Source: Meconema thalassinum (taxonomy: Eukaryota; Arthropoda; Insecta; Orthoptera; Tettigoniidae). Taken from it: a DNA stretch of 64,000 bases. The notes under the pieces are model-generated. The model was not told the DNA's origin. It ran no database searches and saw only the letters and a list, made by a program, of their open reading frames with translations. Below, in pieces: positions 20,907 through 33,272 of this stretch; position 1 is the first letter of the stretch, and each line of letters starts with the position of its first letter. The translations under genes and the position numbers were made by a program. The stretch spans positions 236,824,362 through 236,888,361 of the forward strand of contig OX336398.1 of NCBI GenBank assembly GCA_946902985.2, read 5' to 3'.

Positions 20907-23657
20907 TTACATCTTACTGTACTCAGTCAATGATAATGTTCTTTTGGAGCACTTTGATAGGTGGTACCTGTCACAATTCTTGTTACACAGCTCACATACA
21001 CAGCTTTCGCTTGGGTTATGGTACGATTTTGTTGCACACACTCTGTGATGAAAACCGTGGATGGCGTGTCTCGTCACGACATGTCTCAGTTCCTGGTTTT
21101 CCTTCATCCAGTTCCTGTCCACCATGGCGCTTGTAGCGTAGAAGTCCGGATCTATATCTTCGCTTTTGGCTTTCCTCCTCTCCAGATGTTTCGAGTAATG
21201 TTCTGTAGCTGGTAGAAGCAGTTGGGTCCTTAGGTCTTCTGCGTAGTAGGTCTCCTTTGTTAGTCTATAGACCATTCTTGTTGGTGCTGCTTTTCCCACT
21301 CTCAGTGCATTTTTGAGGAAGCGGGCTTTGACCCGTTCTATTTTTTCAAAGTCACTAAGTTTTAGACTTTCCCAGATCAGTTCTAATCCGTACGTTACTA
21401 TAGGGGATATGGCGGCGTTAAAAAGTCTCATTGCTGTAACTAGGGACAGAGCTGGAAGGTTCTTTATGGCTGAGATTGCTCTTGTGGCAGCTGCAGTTCT
21501 CTCCTGAATATGGCATCTAAACGACTTTGTAGTAGTTTGCAAGGTAATTCCAAGATACCTAAATTGATTGACAATTTTCAGATGTTCTCCATTAAGAGTA
21601 AGGAAGTCACTACCTGCAATTTTTCCTCCTTTCCGATATGTCATTTGGACTGTCTTCTCCAAATTAATGGTGTGGCGGTTTTCTAGTACCCATTTCTCCA
21701 GCTCTATTAGGGCTCGTTGCAGGTCATTTTGGTGATCCCAACACCATGTCATCCGCGTATACGATAAGTTTCGTATTCGATGTGCGCTGAAGGATGTCTG
21801 TAATATCTGCTGTGGCGATGTTGAACAACAAGGGGCTCATTGGATCTACCTGTAGGACTCCATTTGTTTGTTCGAACGTGTCTGATACGTCGACTGTATC
21901 CTCAATCTGTACAAAATTGACTTTTAAAATGTTTTCAATTGCTCTGACAAGAGGATGTGTTGTCCCAATCATGTCTTTCAACTTTGTCATCAGTATTTCC
22001 CTGTTTAGGAGGTCGAACGCCTTCGTATAGTCAATAAAGACAGCGTAGTATTTTCCGTTCGGATGTCTCAATGCTTCTTCTATTTCTTCCAGGAGGTATC
22101 TGACTGCTTGTGTTGTGTTTCTACCTCATATGAAACCAAACTGGCATTCAGGAATATTTGCTAATGTTTCCAGTTTTGACGCTAGGATTTTTGTATATAT
22201 CTTAAAGATATTATTTTCCAGTGCGATTCCCCTGTATGAGTTAGGGTCGTTCGTATCTCCTTTCCCTTTGTATAGAGTCCTGATGGATGATATTCTCCAA
22301 CAGTCCGGGATCGTTCCAGACTTTAGGCATTCATTGAATAATTTTGTCCAAATTGGTACCAAGGTCTCTTGTGATTGTTTTAGGTGTTCCATGTGTATTT
22401 GATCTGGGCCTGAGGCCTTTTTGTTTTTCGTTTGATGTATCGCCTGTGTTACTTCTGCTGTAGTTATTTGCATGGTTTGCTCCGTTTGTTCCTGGATGTC
22501 TTGTTTTTCTTGCTCTTTTGAGGATATCGCGCCCACTTTGAAGGCGCATGTTTTGTTCTCCTGGTTCAGTAGTTTTTTGAAGTGTGTCTCCCACCTGTCC
22601 ATTGGAATTTCTTTCGGTCTGGTTGCGATTTTCCTTCTGAGGAGCAGGAAGGGGTCTGATTTCGCGTCTTCCGCTAATTTTTGTGCCTCCGTTTCCATAT
22701 AGTTGGATTTTTTCCGTATCAAGAGTTCTTTGTAGTCTTTCCTGTGCTTGGCGTATTCTTGTAGCTCACTTTTCGTGTCCTTTGACCTTGCCTCGTGTAA
22801 CGACTTCAAGGTTTCCTTTCTTTTGTCGTAGCATTCACTGTCGAACCATGGCTGTGATTTTCTCTCCTTTGCTGGCATGATCGCCTCCCTAATTAGATCA
22901 GTAGCGATTTGAGTTGCTTCGTTTAATTGTCCTTCTAGAATTAGTAGTTCTGTTAAGGTGATCATTTCATTTTGCTGTAATTTTCCAGTGTCCAATCTTC
23001 TTGATATTTTCTTCTCTCCGTATGTATTCTTGACATTTGATATGGCTGCCATAACTGTGTGAAGTCGGTCGCCACCGGTATGTGTTTCCTTATTGGAGCT
23101 GCACCTGAGTTCCAGAGGACTTCGTGCTTCTGTAAGGTAATTGCTGTTCATCTATAGAAGATTAGATCTATAGTACTAGATCCGTTGCCTGCAAAGTACG
23201 TTTTGTCTTCTTTCTTATTTACTAGGGTGAAGCCCTCTTCTGCTAGCATCTCTAGGATCAATTTTGACTTTTGGTTAGGTTTGTCAATTCTGCAATTGAT
23301 GTCTCCTGCAATAATGACATTTGCATGATTGCTTACTTTCTCGATGGCTTTAAATAACAACTCTATCACGTCTTCTATCGAATTGTCTGGTTTGCTATAT
23401 AGGCAGATTAGTGTTATTAATGACGTAGTAGCTATTACCATATTTCTTTCTTTGTATGTTGCTTTCAACTTGCCTGCTGTTGCTTTCAGGAAGCATGAAA
23501 CTCCTCCCTCCGGTCGTCCCGCTGTGGGTGTTGCGTATGTATGAATGCCATAGTATCCTGGTAGATCGAAGTCTTCAAGTATAAAAGTTTCTGTTGCTAT
23601 CAATATATCTGTTTCTTTCATGATCGTTTGAGGAATGTGAGGAAGTGCATTTTTCAT
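20907..23657 (-). pseudogene. LINE ORF2: EEP endonuclease plus reverse transcriptase
   Basis: The endonuclease part (23657-23148) shows ETFILEDFDLPGY, AGDINCRID and STIDLIFY, catalytic motifs of the exonuclease-endonuclease-phosphatase fold that nicks target DNA. The RT follows: KKASGPDQIHMEHLK and PNSYRGIALENNIFKIY (22200-22430), FIDYTKAFDLLNR (about 22035) and catalytic VYADDMVLG (about 21745). The C-terminus ends in a CCHC-type CELCNKNCDRYHLSKC (about 20970). A frameshift at the EN/RT junction, a TGA stop at about 22125 (FGFI*GRNT) and a shift near 21740 inactivate it. It is a Jockey/CR1-group-like non-LTR element; the clade is not resolved. Confidence 0.9.
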
Positions 23658-23697
23658 TCCTTCTGTGTTCCATAATAGTATCTTAATCGAGCTGGTC

Positions 23698-24534
23698 TTA
23701 CTCGAGAGATGCTCCTTCGTGTCTTCTTTGTGAGAAGCGAAATCGAAATCTTCTCACTAGGACGTATTTGGGCCAGAATTCTGGGTCCGCTGTAATCGTG
23801 AGGTATTTGTAAGGGATTCCTATTTTGAATGCCTTTCCTTGCCCTCTCGTTGAGAGTTCCTCGCACTCTGTTTGTCCTTGGATTCCATGTTTGTGAAGAA
23901 ATGACTTCACTGTTTCTGTTGTCGTGCTTGCCTTTACCCTCCCTACATAAAGCCAGGCTCTTTTCTCTGCGGCTTGTAGTTCGTCTTCGTCTCTGAGCAC
24001 GGCCTCTTCCGTTTTCTTTCCCATTATCACAAGATTCTTTGGTTCCTGTGTCTGTGTCCTTCCATTACGTGTTACCCTTGCCCATGTATCATCGTTGGTT
24101 GGGTTCTCTTCTGTTCCCTCTGCTTGGTCAGTGTTGAGGTTATTCTCTACTATTACTGTCGCATTGTTGTCTGTAGTTTTACTATTTTGTAAGCTTTTGG
24201 TTATTTTCTCGTCTATTAATACGCTCAGTTTGTTTGTTAAAAAGTCCATTATGTTTTCTACTTTCTCCGTTAAGATATCTGTGTTTTCTTTTCCAGACAT
24301 TTTCTCTTCGGGTCTCGTACTCACGTTCAGAGACTATCTGCAGTTATCGCAAATCCAACATAGTTTTCTGTTTCTTCTCTTGAGAATATCGAATTCTCCT
24401 TGAGTTAGTCCAGTACATTCTTTGTGATATTTTTCTTTACAAGCGCCGTCACACTTTAGCGAGATTTCCTCGTCCTCCTTGATACCTCTGTTGCAAGTGC
24501 TGCATATCGTCGTGCTCTCCTGTGTAGTTGGCAT
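23698..24534 (-). pseudogene. LINE ORF1: PHD finger and RNA-binding-type protein
   Basis: The first 67 residues (24534-24334) form a PHD-type zinc finger: CSTCNRGIKEDEEISLKCDG, then CKEKYHKECTGL and CWICDNC. The next frame (24324-23698) is acidic and then basic, with KRAWLYVGRVKASTTTETVK resembling the divergent RNA-binding domain of LINE ORF1 proteins. The two parts are separated by a stop or shift at about 24330. ORF1 proteins with PHD fingers are known from several CR1/Jockey-related LINEs. It lies 40 bases upstream of ORF2, as expected. Confidence 0.8.
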
Positions 24535-24545
24535 GGTGGTAGTAT

Positions 24546-25122
24546 GTAGGTAGTTGCAATATTCTTTGCTTCGCCAGTGGTGGTATCTCGCGGCGGAAGT
24601 TAGTAACTCACACGACGTAGGTCGATAGATGATACATGCACTCTCGGAGTTGTATATCTTACACTAACACTCTTTGCTTAATGAACTGCGTTGGCAGTAC
24701 TGTTCTCGTTCTTGACTTACAAATGTTATTTTTGAAATTGCGCAAAACAATTAAACATGCACACGTTTGTTACTGTAATATAAACACGATTACTTACATA
24801 GATTCTAATTACACTGGTCTATCATTCAAAATAGTCCTTCAAAGCATACCGCAATGTGGTTGTTAAACACTATTATTTACACATAGGCTAACTGCAGCGT
24901 GCCGATTCAACCGTTACACTTACTACCGTAATTGATTGGTTTCTTACTTATATATGTATGATCTGCATACTATTCAAGTTAAAACGTTTACCCCTCTCTT
25001 CTGGTATCACTCAGAACACATTTATTTGTATACTTTTCACTCGCTAATTCACTCGTGATGCTATGTAACTTGCAACCGTCCGTGCACAACAACCAACGAA
25101 TTTCAATAATAATATTAATAGC
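24546..25122. other. Unassigned AT-rich stretch
   Basis: It may include the 5' untranslated region of the LINE just to the left. No reading frame, repeat or RNA gene could be supported here. Confidence 0.4.
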
Positions 25123-26104
25123 TCTACCCACAATGCGCTGTCGGCAGACGGTAGTGGGCAGACGGCAGACTGTAGCTGAAGGCTGACCCGTGCTCTCTTA
25201 TGGCGTCATTCACAATGCGAAGTTGCAAGTCGGTAGTAGATAGTTGACAATCGACAGCGTGTAGTCGGCTGTCGCCAATTTTATCTTTGACAGCCAACTG
25301 CATATTTAAGAGCCAATCAGAAACGATCACAAGATGGCGTCACATTGTCGTCATCAGCTGTGTAGTTGACTAGTTGTATTCGCGGTATATTCTTCGCATA
25401 ATTACAGCATATAATTGATGATGACTGAATGACTAACCTTGGGATAGAAGATATATTAATTGATCTTGTGAGGTAACGCCGTTGGATGTATGATATGAGT
25501 GAGCCCAAGTATTTAAAAGTAAACTGTTCATTGATTACTGTATAATAAATGTTTTCCTTTGTAGCAAATGTAATGCAGCGGAAGGTAACGCTGAATGAGA
25601 GCTCACCGTACGAAAACATTTTCTAAAGTAGGGCCTACCGGTACTGAAATTAGCCAAAATACATTTAGTAATGACGAAAAATAAATTAGGAAATGATGTA
25701 GTAATAGATTGAACGTGTTGGGAGCCCTCGGGCGATCAATCAAAAATTACCAGCTACACAAAAACAATTCTGTTCAAAAATTAGTAGGCCTAATTCAGAG
25801 TTGGATTTGTTATTAATTATTTACAAGAGGGGATACTGGATGTACGAGTATTTTTCCTCAATTTTAACAATGCTGTACCAGTTAGCTGCAATAAAAATAA
25901 ACCGTACCGCTCCAAGTCATCCATCCTTGCAAATTTTAGGTTAGGTTGTCGACAATGACAACCTTCTCAAGGAATAAATGAAAGTCAAGTATTATTTACT
26001 CCTAGCATTTTAACGACTGCGCATTGTGGGTGGCTATGTTGTGAACTACCGACTACTGGCTTCATCTGCCGTCTACCGTCTGCCGACAGCGCATTGTGGG
26101 TAGA
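25123..26104. mobile_element. Inverted-repeat DNA transposon, non-autonomous (TA-flanked)
   Basis: The left TCTACCCACAATGCGCTGTC at 25123 matches the reverse complement of the right end for about 32 bp, through GGCAGACGGTAG. If the repeat begins at CCCACAATGCGC, TA is duplicated outside both ends. Shorter inverted copies of the end (CACAATGCGAAG at 25213, GCGCATTGTGGGTGGC near 26017) lie inside. No transposase is seen. TA targets fit Tc1/mariner-like elements, but the superfamily is not secure. Confidence 0.75.
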
Positions 26105-26384
26105 TAGTGTGAAGAAATAAAACAGTGTATACTATATTACAACGCAATAACAATGCACAACCACAAACTTCCAAGCCAGCCCAATGCGAATAAACAAATG
26201 TCTCCTAGCAACACGAAACGTCACTCAGCGCCAAACACGGCCAACGAGAAATACTAGGCCTGGTGCACTTTCGTGACGTCAGCAATGTAGTTCTGTAGCA
26301 CCACTTCCTGTAGGGTTATGTATGGCAGGAACATAAACCATATTGTCAACAAGATGCTGAAAATCACAAGTTAGAACTCATATC

Positions 26385-26490
26385 AAGGAAGGAAGGAAGA
26401 TAGTAGTTTTACGTGACCGTGAATCGTGTGATTATGAGCCACGGGAGAACACATATCATAATCATATCATATCATATCATATCATATCAG
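26385..26490. repeat. Short dispersed repeat plus (ATCAT)n microsatellite
   Basis: AAGGAAGGAAGATAGTAG and the following GTTTTACGTGACCGTGAATC and ATGAGCCACGGGA resemble 50003-50062. A (ATCAT)n tract occupies about 26460-26489. Confidence 0.6.
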
Positions 26491-27640
26491 AAAACACGCT
26501 GTAAAAAGCATTGACCCAACATAACCATGGCTTCTGGCAAAACATACATGGTAATTACAACTCAAGTCTTACACTGATCAATCTTATGAAGTCTAATACT
26601 GCGCCACAATTTACTTATCTATTCATTACTCTACGTACAACCAGTAGATCACTTATCTTTAATCGTTGTAGTTGATTACAAGATAATACTTTTCAGGAAT
26701 ATTGTTATATTTCCCTGGCGGTTGCTTGTTAATTATGTGGAATTACGTGACGGATACAAAGCGTCCAGGAAGGTTATGAAAAGCTATGAATAGCGTCGGA
26801 CAATGTATGCATGTATAACTCTTATAGTTGAACGATATAGGCCTACATACAGTAAATGTATCAAACATTTTTGTAATAGAAAGGTACCGTATTCACGAAC
26901 ATAATATTCTGTTATATGGTCTTCATCTTACTGCTGGTGTGGTAGTCATCTTGTCTACATCATTAACCCTGTATAAATGTCAGTATTCATTTACCACTTG
27001 TCTTCATATAAGGTCTATTGATATGAGTCGTTTAGTCGGTGGCGAGTGTATTCCGCAGATCTCTTACTCGTTGCAGCTATTAAAGACACAAAAAAGCCTT
27101 GAATCCTAGTTCTCGTGGACTTTTGTAAGGAGTAACTTCAACAGGAAAATAGGCTATCTATAGCTGGCGTAGTTTTGTAAACCTATACAGTATAATTTAT
27201 AGTGTTTGAAAACACAAGGAACATCCAAACTGGGTCCATTTCATGAAGATTGATATAAAATACCGCACTTCTGCGGCTCAAATAAATTAATTCACCGGTG
27301 CTAGTAAAAATACACGCACATCGACCGGTCTTAGGTATTCACGGAACAAACTGGAATATCTTGCAAATATGTATGTCTTGGCTGGTTTGTATTGCCACAG
27401 AATACCGGTAGATTTAGCGTACACTCATTGATCAAGAAGTGAAGGTCAACCTGGAATTAGGCCTACGTAATCCACATACCGATTTCCAGCTTTTCATATG
27501 GCGTTGCTGGGGATCACAACTGGAAGTTAGAGATCTTTTCTCGCTATGTTGTATTGTTTGTACCCACGAGAAAGTTGATTGTAATAACGAGCAATAGTAA
27601 TCTGTAGGCCCTTGTTGGCGCTAACTTATTGATGTAAATT
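26491..27640. other. No recognisable feature
   Basis: AT-rich single-copy-looking sequence. The longest plus-strand frame (26828-27109, 93 codons) has no domain or biased composition that I recognise and is most likely chance. Confidence 0.4.
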
Positions 27641-30520
27641 TATGTTGACATTGTTATTAAGGTGGGTATGACAGCGGCTTCGGTGATGGGTAGTTTATTA
27701 CCTGAGGAATAACCCACCCACCAAGGGAAGATGATTAAGAGAAGGAAGTAGATTTGGGATTGGAAAAGAAGGATAGAAAAATAGGAGGAGAGTCCCACAA
27801 AATTAATAAGTTTAGCTTTAAACACACTTAAAGGTGGTTGCCACCGAAAATCCGCTTTCGGATACCTAAAATGAGTAAGGACTTGGTCTAAGCTGACGAG
27901 AAACACAGATAGAACTTGGGCGGTTTGCAACAGAGTGGCTTTCGTATAATCCCTCTCAAGCATATATAAAACTACTATGGGGAAGAGTGATGGTCTGGCA
28001 AGACTGAGAGGAACAAATTTACTGTATGTCTTCTCAAAGAAATTGGGTTTTTCAAAATAATTCGAAGAATGCCAATGATTTAACTCAGGTTTGGTATTTC
28101 CAATTTTCGAAATTATAGAGTTCCTGAGAAAAGCGACCCAGTGCTTCCAGGAAGGATAGCGATGAAAAATTATAACCTGGGGAGTAATTTTGTTGAATAT
28201 GCCAATGGTTGCATTTAGAAATGGCTAAGCTTTTACTCGGCGAAAAGCCGGCTAAAAGTTTAGACAAAAAGAAACACTTATCCTTTTGAAAACTGACCAT
28301 AAGTTTTCGGAGAGGATCTCCACAAGCAGGTAGCTGGCGTAGCGAGCTTTACTTGCCTTACTGGCCAATTAGAATTAGCTATTAAAGCTAAAAGAATCTT
28401 TAGTGAGGTTACTGCTAAGAGTTCTTGCTCAAATGCAACGAGTGGTGAAAGCCCTATTAATGATTTTAATAGCATCAAGTAGGGAAAGCCAAGGAGGACA
28501 GGATCTTGCTTACCCGTTGTATTAGAAAAATGAAAAAGCAAAAAAGAAACTCTTAATTTATTTAACAAATTAGAGGAAGTTGATATCTTTAACAATTAAA
28601 TATGTTTCAATCTTATTAACAATTTGGGGTCGCAGACCTCCGACAACATGTAGAAATTGCTCCAGGCAAATAATAATTTTTAAGGTTTTAAACCTGGTAC
28701 TAAAATCTTGGTAAGATTTTTAAAAAAGCAATGAAATGATTAAAGTTTAAACATTAAATTGAGTACAAGGAGTGTACTATAGGAAATTTCAGAACGAATA
28801 TTCTAGAGAGAATAACAACTTCGAAAATAACAATAAGGAAAACATAAAGAATAAAATAGAAGTTCCTACAACTTCTTATATTTAAACAGAATTACTTTAT
28901 GAGAATTATACAAAAGAGGGCAAGTCACTTACTGTGAAACCTGAAGAGATAATCAAAAGGAAGGTTCTCGACCTCCTATATTTTAGATAGGAATCACGAG
29001 CCAAATGGGGCAGTTTCCATTTAGTGAGACCTAAAAAATAACTCACACAAGAGTTGAAAGAATTGTTTTCCCGGATTTGAAGGGAGAAACAATGTAAGTT
29101 TGAAACGTGTATAAAACACGTAATTATACAGCAATTACTTAATGATAAACAAGCAAAATGGAAGGGCACTTCACAGAGTGACACCTTATTGAAACAGACC
29201 TAAAGTTAAAAATTTATTACGGATTGTTAGTAAGAGGTTTAGGAAAGAGAGATGGGGATTGAGGAAAAATGTTCATGGCCTTGTTTGAATATAAACGGAC
29301 GATCGCGACGCGGTAGTTCGTTGAAATATATGAGAAGTTCACTGTATAAACACGAGAGTTTATGACAAAAAAAGTTATTGCAATGATGAAAATATCTGGT
29401 TTCACTAGGTAGGCGAGAGTCTATTTCTTGAGAAAGTTGTAAATTACAATTAAATGTGCCATAGAAAATTCCAGCGGTGGACGAAAATTCACTATTGTAG
29501 TAATTTAGAAGTGAGATTCTTCAATTTTAGATAGCATTCTCACAAGTAAGTGAGAAATACATGACGGCAGGACTTGCAGATAAAGTACAAGATCTGGAAG
29601 GTTCCAGAACGATGTTAGCAGAAAAATGGGGCTAATGAAAATCCAACGGAGGAACTAGCTTGGTGAATTATAGACAGCGGGTATTTAGATAATATCCCAC
29701 GTGGTGAGAAGATTTCTCATTTAGTTAGCGTAGGAAAAGCTACTTTCTATTGAGTTTGGCTTAGACAGACAAAAGCTCAACATAGCAAATCCCTCGAAGA
29801 ATGATTTTGCCCCAAATAATCAATCTCACGCTGTCTATAAAATATCGTTAAAAGCATGTAATCTTTAAAATCATGAAGATGAGGTTAAAACTTGAAGCTG
29901 TACTTATCTTGGTTAAATGTTGATAGGGAAGGTCCCCTTGACGGATGCCTAGAGTTCCAACATGGCGTGGAGTGAAGAAAGTGTCTCTTGGTTTGAGGAG
30001 ACTGGCTTGAGTTGAGCCCTGACTGATCGAATCAACTGCCGACTTAGTAGTGAGAGCTGCTCAACGGAGCACGGAGGGTACAAGGAAGGGGAAAAGAGTG
30101 GGGGGTAGGAGACAAAAGGAGAACATATAAGTATTGCCAATATTGTAACAAAAAAATGATCTCTTGCTGAGCTGGTCTTCAAAGAGTTGATAACAGTTGA
30201 TACTAGCACAGCATGGTGAGTAAAGTGGTAGACGTAGTCCTCTTGCTCATGGAGATAATAGCTGGCGATGGTAACAGGATCTGGTAGCCAAATGGATATG
30301 GAATTCCTCTTGCGCGAGGAAGAATTGAGGAGCTTCAGAGATTCGCTGTTATATGACGCTAGGTGGGTCACAGAATATATATCTGGAACAGACTCATACA
30401 AAATATAAGCGACCTGAACCCCTAAGAGAGAACAGAAGATCACTGTTGGTGTCTGACAAAGAGGAAGGAAAGAACATGCAAAAGCATTGAAAATTATAAT
30501 CTCAGGTACCGTGTATTCCA
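27641..30520. other. Unidentified AT-rich region, possibly a decayed retroelement
   Basis: A/G-rich plus-strand sequence with no protein domain I can recognise in six frames. TTTGGGGTCGCAGACCTCCG at about 28623 has the look of an LTR-internal junction with a primer-binding site, which would make 27650-28620 an LTR-like block, but no second LTR copy was found in the window. Kept as a low-confidence possibility only. Confidence 0.25.
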
Positions 30521-30527
30521 AGAATGC

Positions 30528-30785
30528 ACCAGGTGGCGTAGTTGATAGCATGCTGAGCTTCTATGGCCAAGATCGCAGTTCAAACCCGACGGAATTCGTC
30601 GGACTTTTTAAGAGCGTTAAAACACCCTTCGGAGGGGAAGTAAAGCCGGCGGGCCCATGTAACAGATTTATGGCACGTAGAAAATCCTTCCACTAACTTC
30701 AGTTGTGTGAAGCTAAATTTGTAGGCTAGATTTTATTAGCGCTCAATTAAGTTCCAACGTTCGCCACCAGGTGTTGGTTGCAGTA
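30528..30785 (+). mobile_element. SINE-B, 3'-incomplete
   Basis: The tRNA-like head (GGTGGCGTAGTTGATAGCATG, B box AGTTCAAACCCGACGG) and body (CGGAGGGGAAGTAAAGCCGG) are present. Similarity ends at a poly-C run (30788-30797) that begins the next repeat, so the 3' stem and tail are missing. Confidence 0.8.
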
Positions 30786-30799
30786 GCATCTAGGACCCC

Positions 30800-31214
30800 C
30801 CCCCCAGTTGTGTTCCTGACATCGATGGGCTGAAATTAAGCTTTGTCTCGTCCTTCTACGCCTATTTCATCAGGTTTCTTGAGGGGGTAGGCCATCTTTT
30901 ATGAGAGGTACGGAGTTGATTTACATCAATGATTGGTGTCGTGCCTCTGATGGATATCTGTATCAAATTTTACGTTGATCCACCGAGCTATTCTCGAGTT
31001 ATAAGGGAACAAAGTTGAGTTATAAGGGAACAAAGTTGTCCACAGACAAACAGACAAAAATGTTATATCGCGCGCATCCGTCATAAAAAAAAAGTCTGAA
31101 ACGCGTTAATAACGCAAATTTCTGTACAAATTGAGTAAAACAAATGTCACAGGACGTTGATAACGTCCTGTTATTCATACCAAAGACCGTTCGAAGAACG
31201 GGTACTTCTGCTAG
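30800..31214 (+). mobile_element. Helitron-type non-autonomous element, 3' end
   Basis: The right edge has the hallmark Helitron terminus: hairpin CCGTTCGAAGAACGG (about 31186-31200), a short spacer, then CTAG at 31211-31214 followed by T. A second perfect hairpin, AGGACGTTGATAACGTCCT, lies at about 31152. The upstream block matches the repeat at 3480-3870 in the opposite orientation. The 5' boundary is not defined. Confidence 0.65.
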
Positions 31215-32079
31215 TCTATTGAATAAAACTAAATGTCCTGACTGACTCCCTCACTCATCATCGCCCAGCGACGATTAAAGTTAGAAACATGAAATTCTGG
31301 GGATATGTTCGTTGTAAGTCTAAAACGTCCACTAAGGAAGGAGTTTTGGATATTCAGGTTCTAAAGGGGTGTTAAGGGGGGTTAAACCTTCATTTCATTG
31401 AATAACAATATCATACGAGTAGTTTCATTTGGGGGTGTGATACTAGACATATAAACTAATCATTAAAAATAAGCAGATACGTGTCTAATGGTTTTTCAAT
31501 GTGGTGTATATTATGAGGTTAAAGGGGTGAAAAGTGGGGGTTGAAGGATTCCTAACGGAGCGTGTATCTCTTAAACGACTTAGGCGAGAAGTTTGAAACT
31601 TAGAGGGAAAACATCAGCTTAAGAAATAAGTAGATTGGTGTTCGACCGTTTTTTTTTTTTTTTTTCATAAATCCAACGGACCCATGGGGAGGGGTGAAAT
31701 TCTGAAGGAAAAAAAAAAGAAAGAAAGTGTCCTGCTTGACTGACTCGCTCATCATCGCCCAGCCAAAACTATTGAAATTAGAAACATGAAATTCTGGGGA
31801 TATGTTCGTTGTATGTCGAAAACGTCCACTAAGGAGTTGAAAGGGGTGAAACTGTGGGCATAGAGGATTTTGACTTGTGTAATTTTATGATGTGTAGCCT
31901 ACTTTTTTCATAGGAATTTAGGCACATGGATTATGTGATTAGTCAGTGTGTTAAATATATCTCATTTACTTTCAAAATGAAATGATAAATAAGTCATAAG
32001 AATTCATGATTGAGACTTAGGTATGTGTACTCTTTACAACTACAATATCCGCAGGCGAAGCCGCGACGGGTAATGCTAG
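31215..32079 (+). mobile_element. Helitron-type non-autonomous element with TC start and CTAG end
   Basis: It starts TCTATTGAATAAAACTAAAT and ends with a hairpin-capable CGCAGGCGAAGCCGCG (about 32050) and CTAG at 32076-32079 followed by T, matching the Helitron rules (5' TC, 3' hairpin plus CTRR). Its 5' segment (GTCCTGACTGACT through GGGGATATGTTCGTTG, 31231-31310) is duplicated internally at about 31727-31820. It carries no coding capacity and depends on a Rep protein supplied elsewhere. Confidence 0.75.
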
Positions 32080-32272
32080 TAAGACATTAACTAAGGCGTT
32101 TCAGATTAATTCTAACTTTTCACAACCAGAATATTGATGCCTCACTGAATGTCTCGCCATGAATGACATGAAGCGGAAATAGTAGGACTATAGGCTCTGT
32201 TCACATTATAAACAATTAGTATTGTCATATACTGTAGAATATGGTCATTAAATACTACACAGTAGGCTCTGG

Positions 32273-32440
32273 GCGGCTTCGGTGGCGTGCTGAACTTCTA
32301 TGCCCAAGGTCGTCGGATTTTTAAGAGCGTTAAAAATCCCTCAGTATGCCTTCCTTCGGAGGGGAAGTAAAGCCGGCGGTCCCATGTCATAGATTTATGG
32401 TATGGAAAAGAACCTTCCACTATAGTCCACCGGTTCTTAC
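32273..32440 (+). mobile_element. SINE-B 5' fragment
   Basis: GGCGGCTTCGGTGGCGTGC begins the tRNA-like head; the B-box region is partly deleted. The CCTTCGGAGGGGAAGTAAAG body follows, and the copy stops after AACCTTCCACTATAG. Confidence 0.75.
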
Positions 32441-32967
32441 TTAAAACTTGACGTTTAGGCGCCGTCAAGTGGCGAGGAGAAGAATTACTTTAAACCAGCC
32501 AATGCTAGGCAGCAGCTTACATCGATAAGGCGATCTGGCGAGGCGTTGTTGCCGCCAGTGTTTGTTTATATTTCCCACGTGGTGAAGCTAACCTGCTCAT
32601 CGCGCAAAGTGTTCGGTACTGTTGTGCTATTTTGTCAGTCGTTTGCTTCGTTCTTTAGAATATCTCGTAGTTAGTAGAATAATTCCTCTTAGGTAATATA
32701 GTGTAGTATAGAATACCCTTACGTAAAATAATATATTATAGGCTCAATAGTTTAGTGTAGTCGTAGGTTAATTTTAAGTCCGTGCGAGTGTTTGTGAACT
32801 TACTGTGTGTGGTTCTTTGAGTGAATTTCACAGTGTCTTCTATTTGTTCAGATTGTTCCTTGTTTATATTGTCAGCTCTTAATATCAAATGTCCTCACGT
32901 TAGTTTCTTTGGTTTCTATATGATTGTTTTGAACGTATATAAATGTGTAGTTGTGTTACTTGCGAGT
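32441..32967. other. Unassigned stretch upstream of a MITE
   Basis: No similarity recognised. A plus-strand frame at 32821-33078 has a hydrophobic start but runs into the MITE at 32970 and is not supported as a gene. Confidence 0.35.
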
Positions 32968-32969
32968 TA

Positions 32970-33272
32970 CAGGCCGGACGTTTGTTTTAGACGAGTGAAA
33001 AATCTTAATGGAAACCTGGAGGCGAGTTACTACAGTACCTGTGTTGTTATCAGCTGCCTCATGCGGTCCCATGATTGACAACGCTGTTTCACACTACTCC
33101 TGAAGTACAGTCATTGGCAAATATAATGACGTTCTGTTCGCAACTACGTGACGTGTAGTTCCGCGTCACACAATACTTCGACGTGCACTGTACTGTCTGC
33201 TCAAGTCTGTGTGTAGGCTCACCCACTGGCTTCAAGGTCAAGGGCAATCGTCTAAAACAAACGTCCGGCCTG
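32970..33272. mobile_element. MITE with 26-bp inverted repeats and TA duplication
   Basis: CAGGCCGGACGTTTGTTTTA at 32970 is the reverse complement of the sequence ending at 33272, matching through GACGA. TA flanks both ends (32968-32969, 33273-33274). At 303 bp without coding potential it fits a Tc1/mariner-type MITE. Confidence 0.82.

Larger units (their letters stand above)
20869..24545 (-). mobile_element. Near-complete non-LTR retrotransposon (LINE)
   Basis: ORF1 and ORF2 lie in order on the minus strand. The 3' end (left) reads CTTTTGGCCTTTCGGCTGC followed by AATAAATTC near 20875, a plausible polyadenylation signal. I could not find a clear target duplication; the 5' boundary may extend toward 24660. 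Confidence 0.8.

Noticed and set aside
27640..27963. A membrane protein encoded at 27963-27640 (minus)
   Set aside because: The hydrophobic stretch comes from A/G-rich DNA read on the opposite strand; no conserved motif or splice context supports it.
29949..30551. A 200-residue minus-strand protein
   Set aside because: The longest unexplained frame of the region, but its composition follows local base bias, it overlaps the SINE-B head, and no domain is visible.
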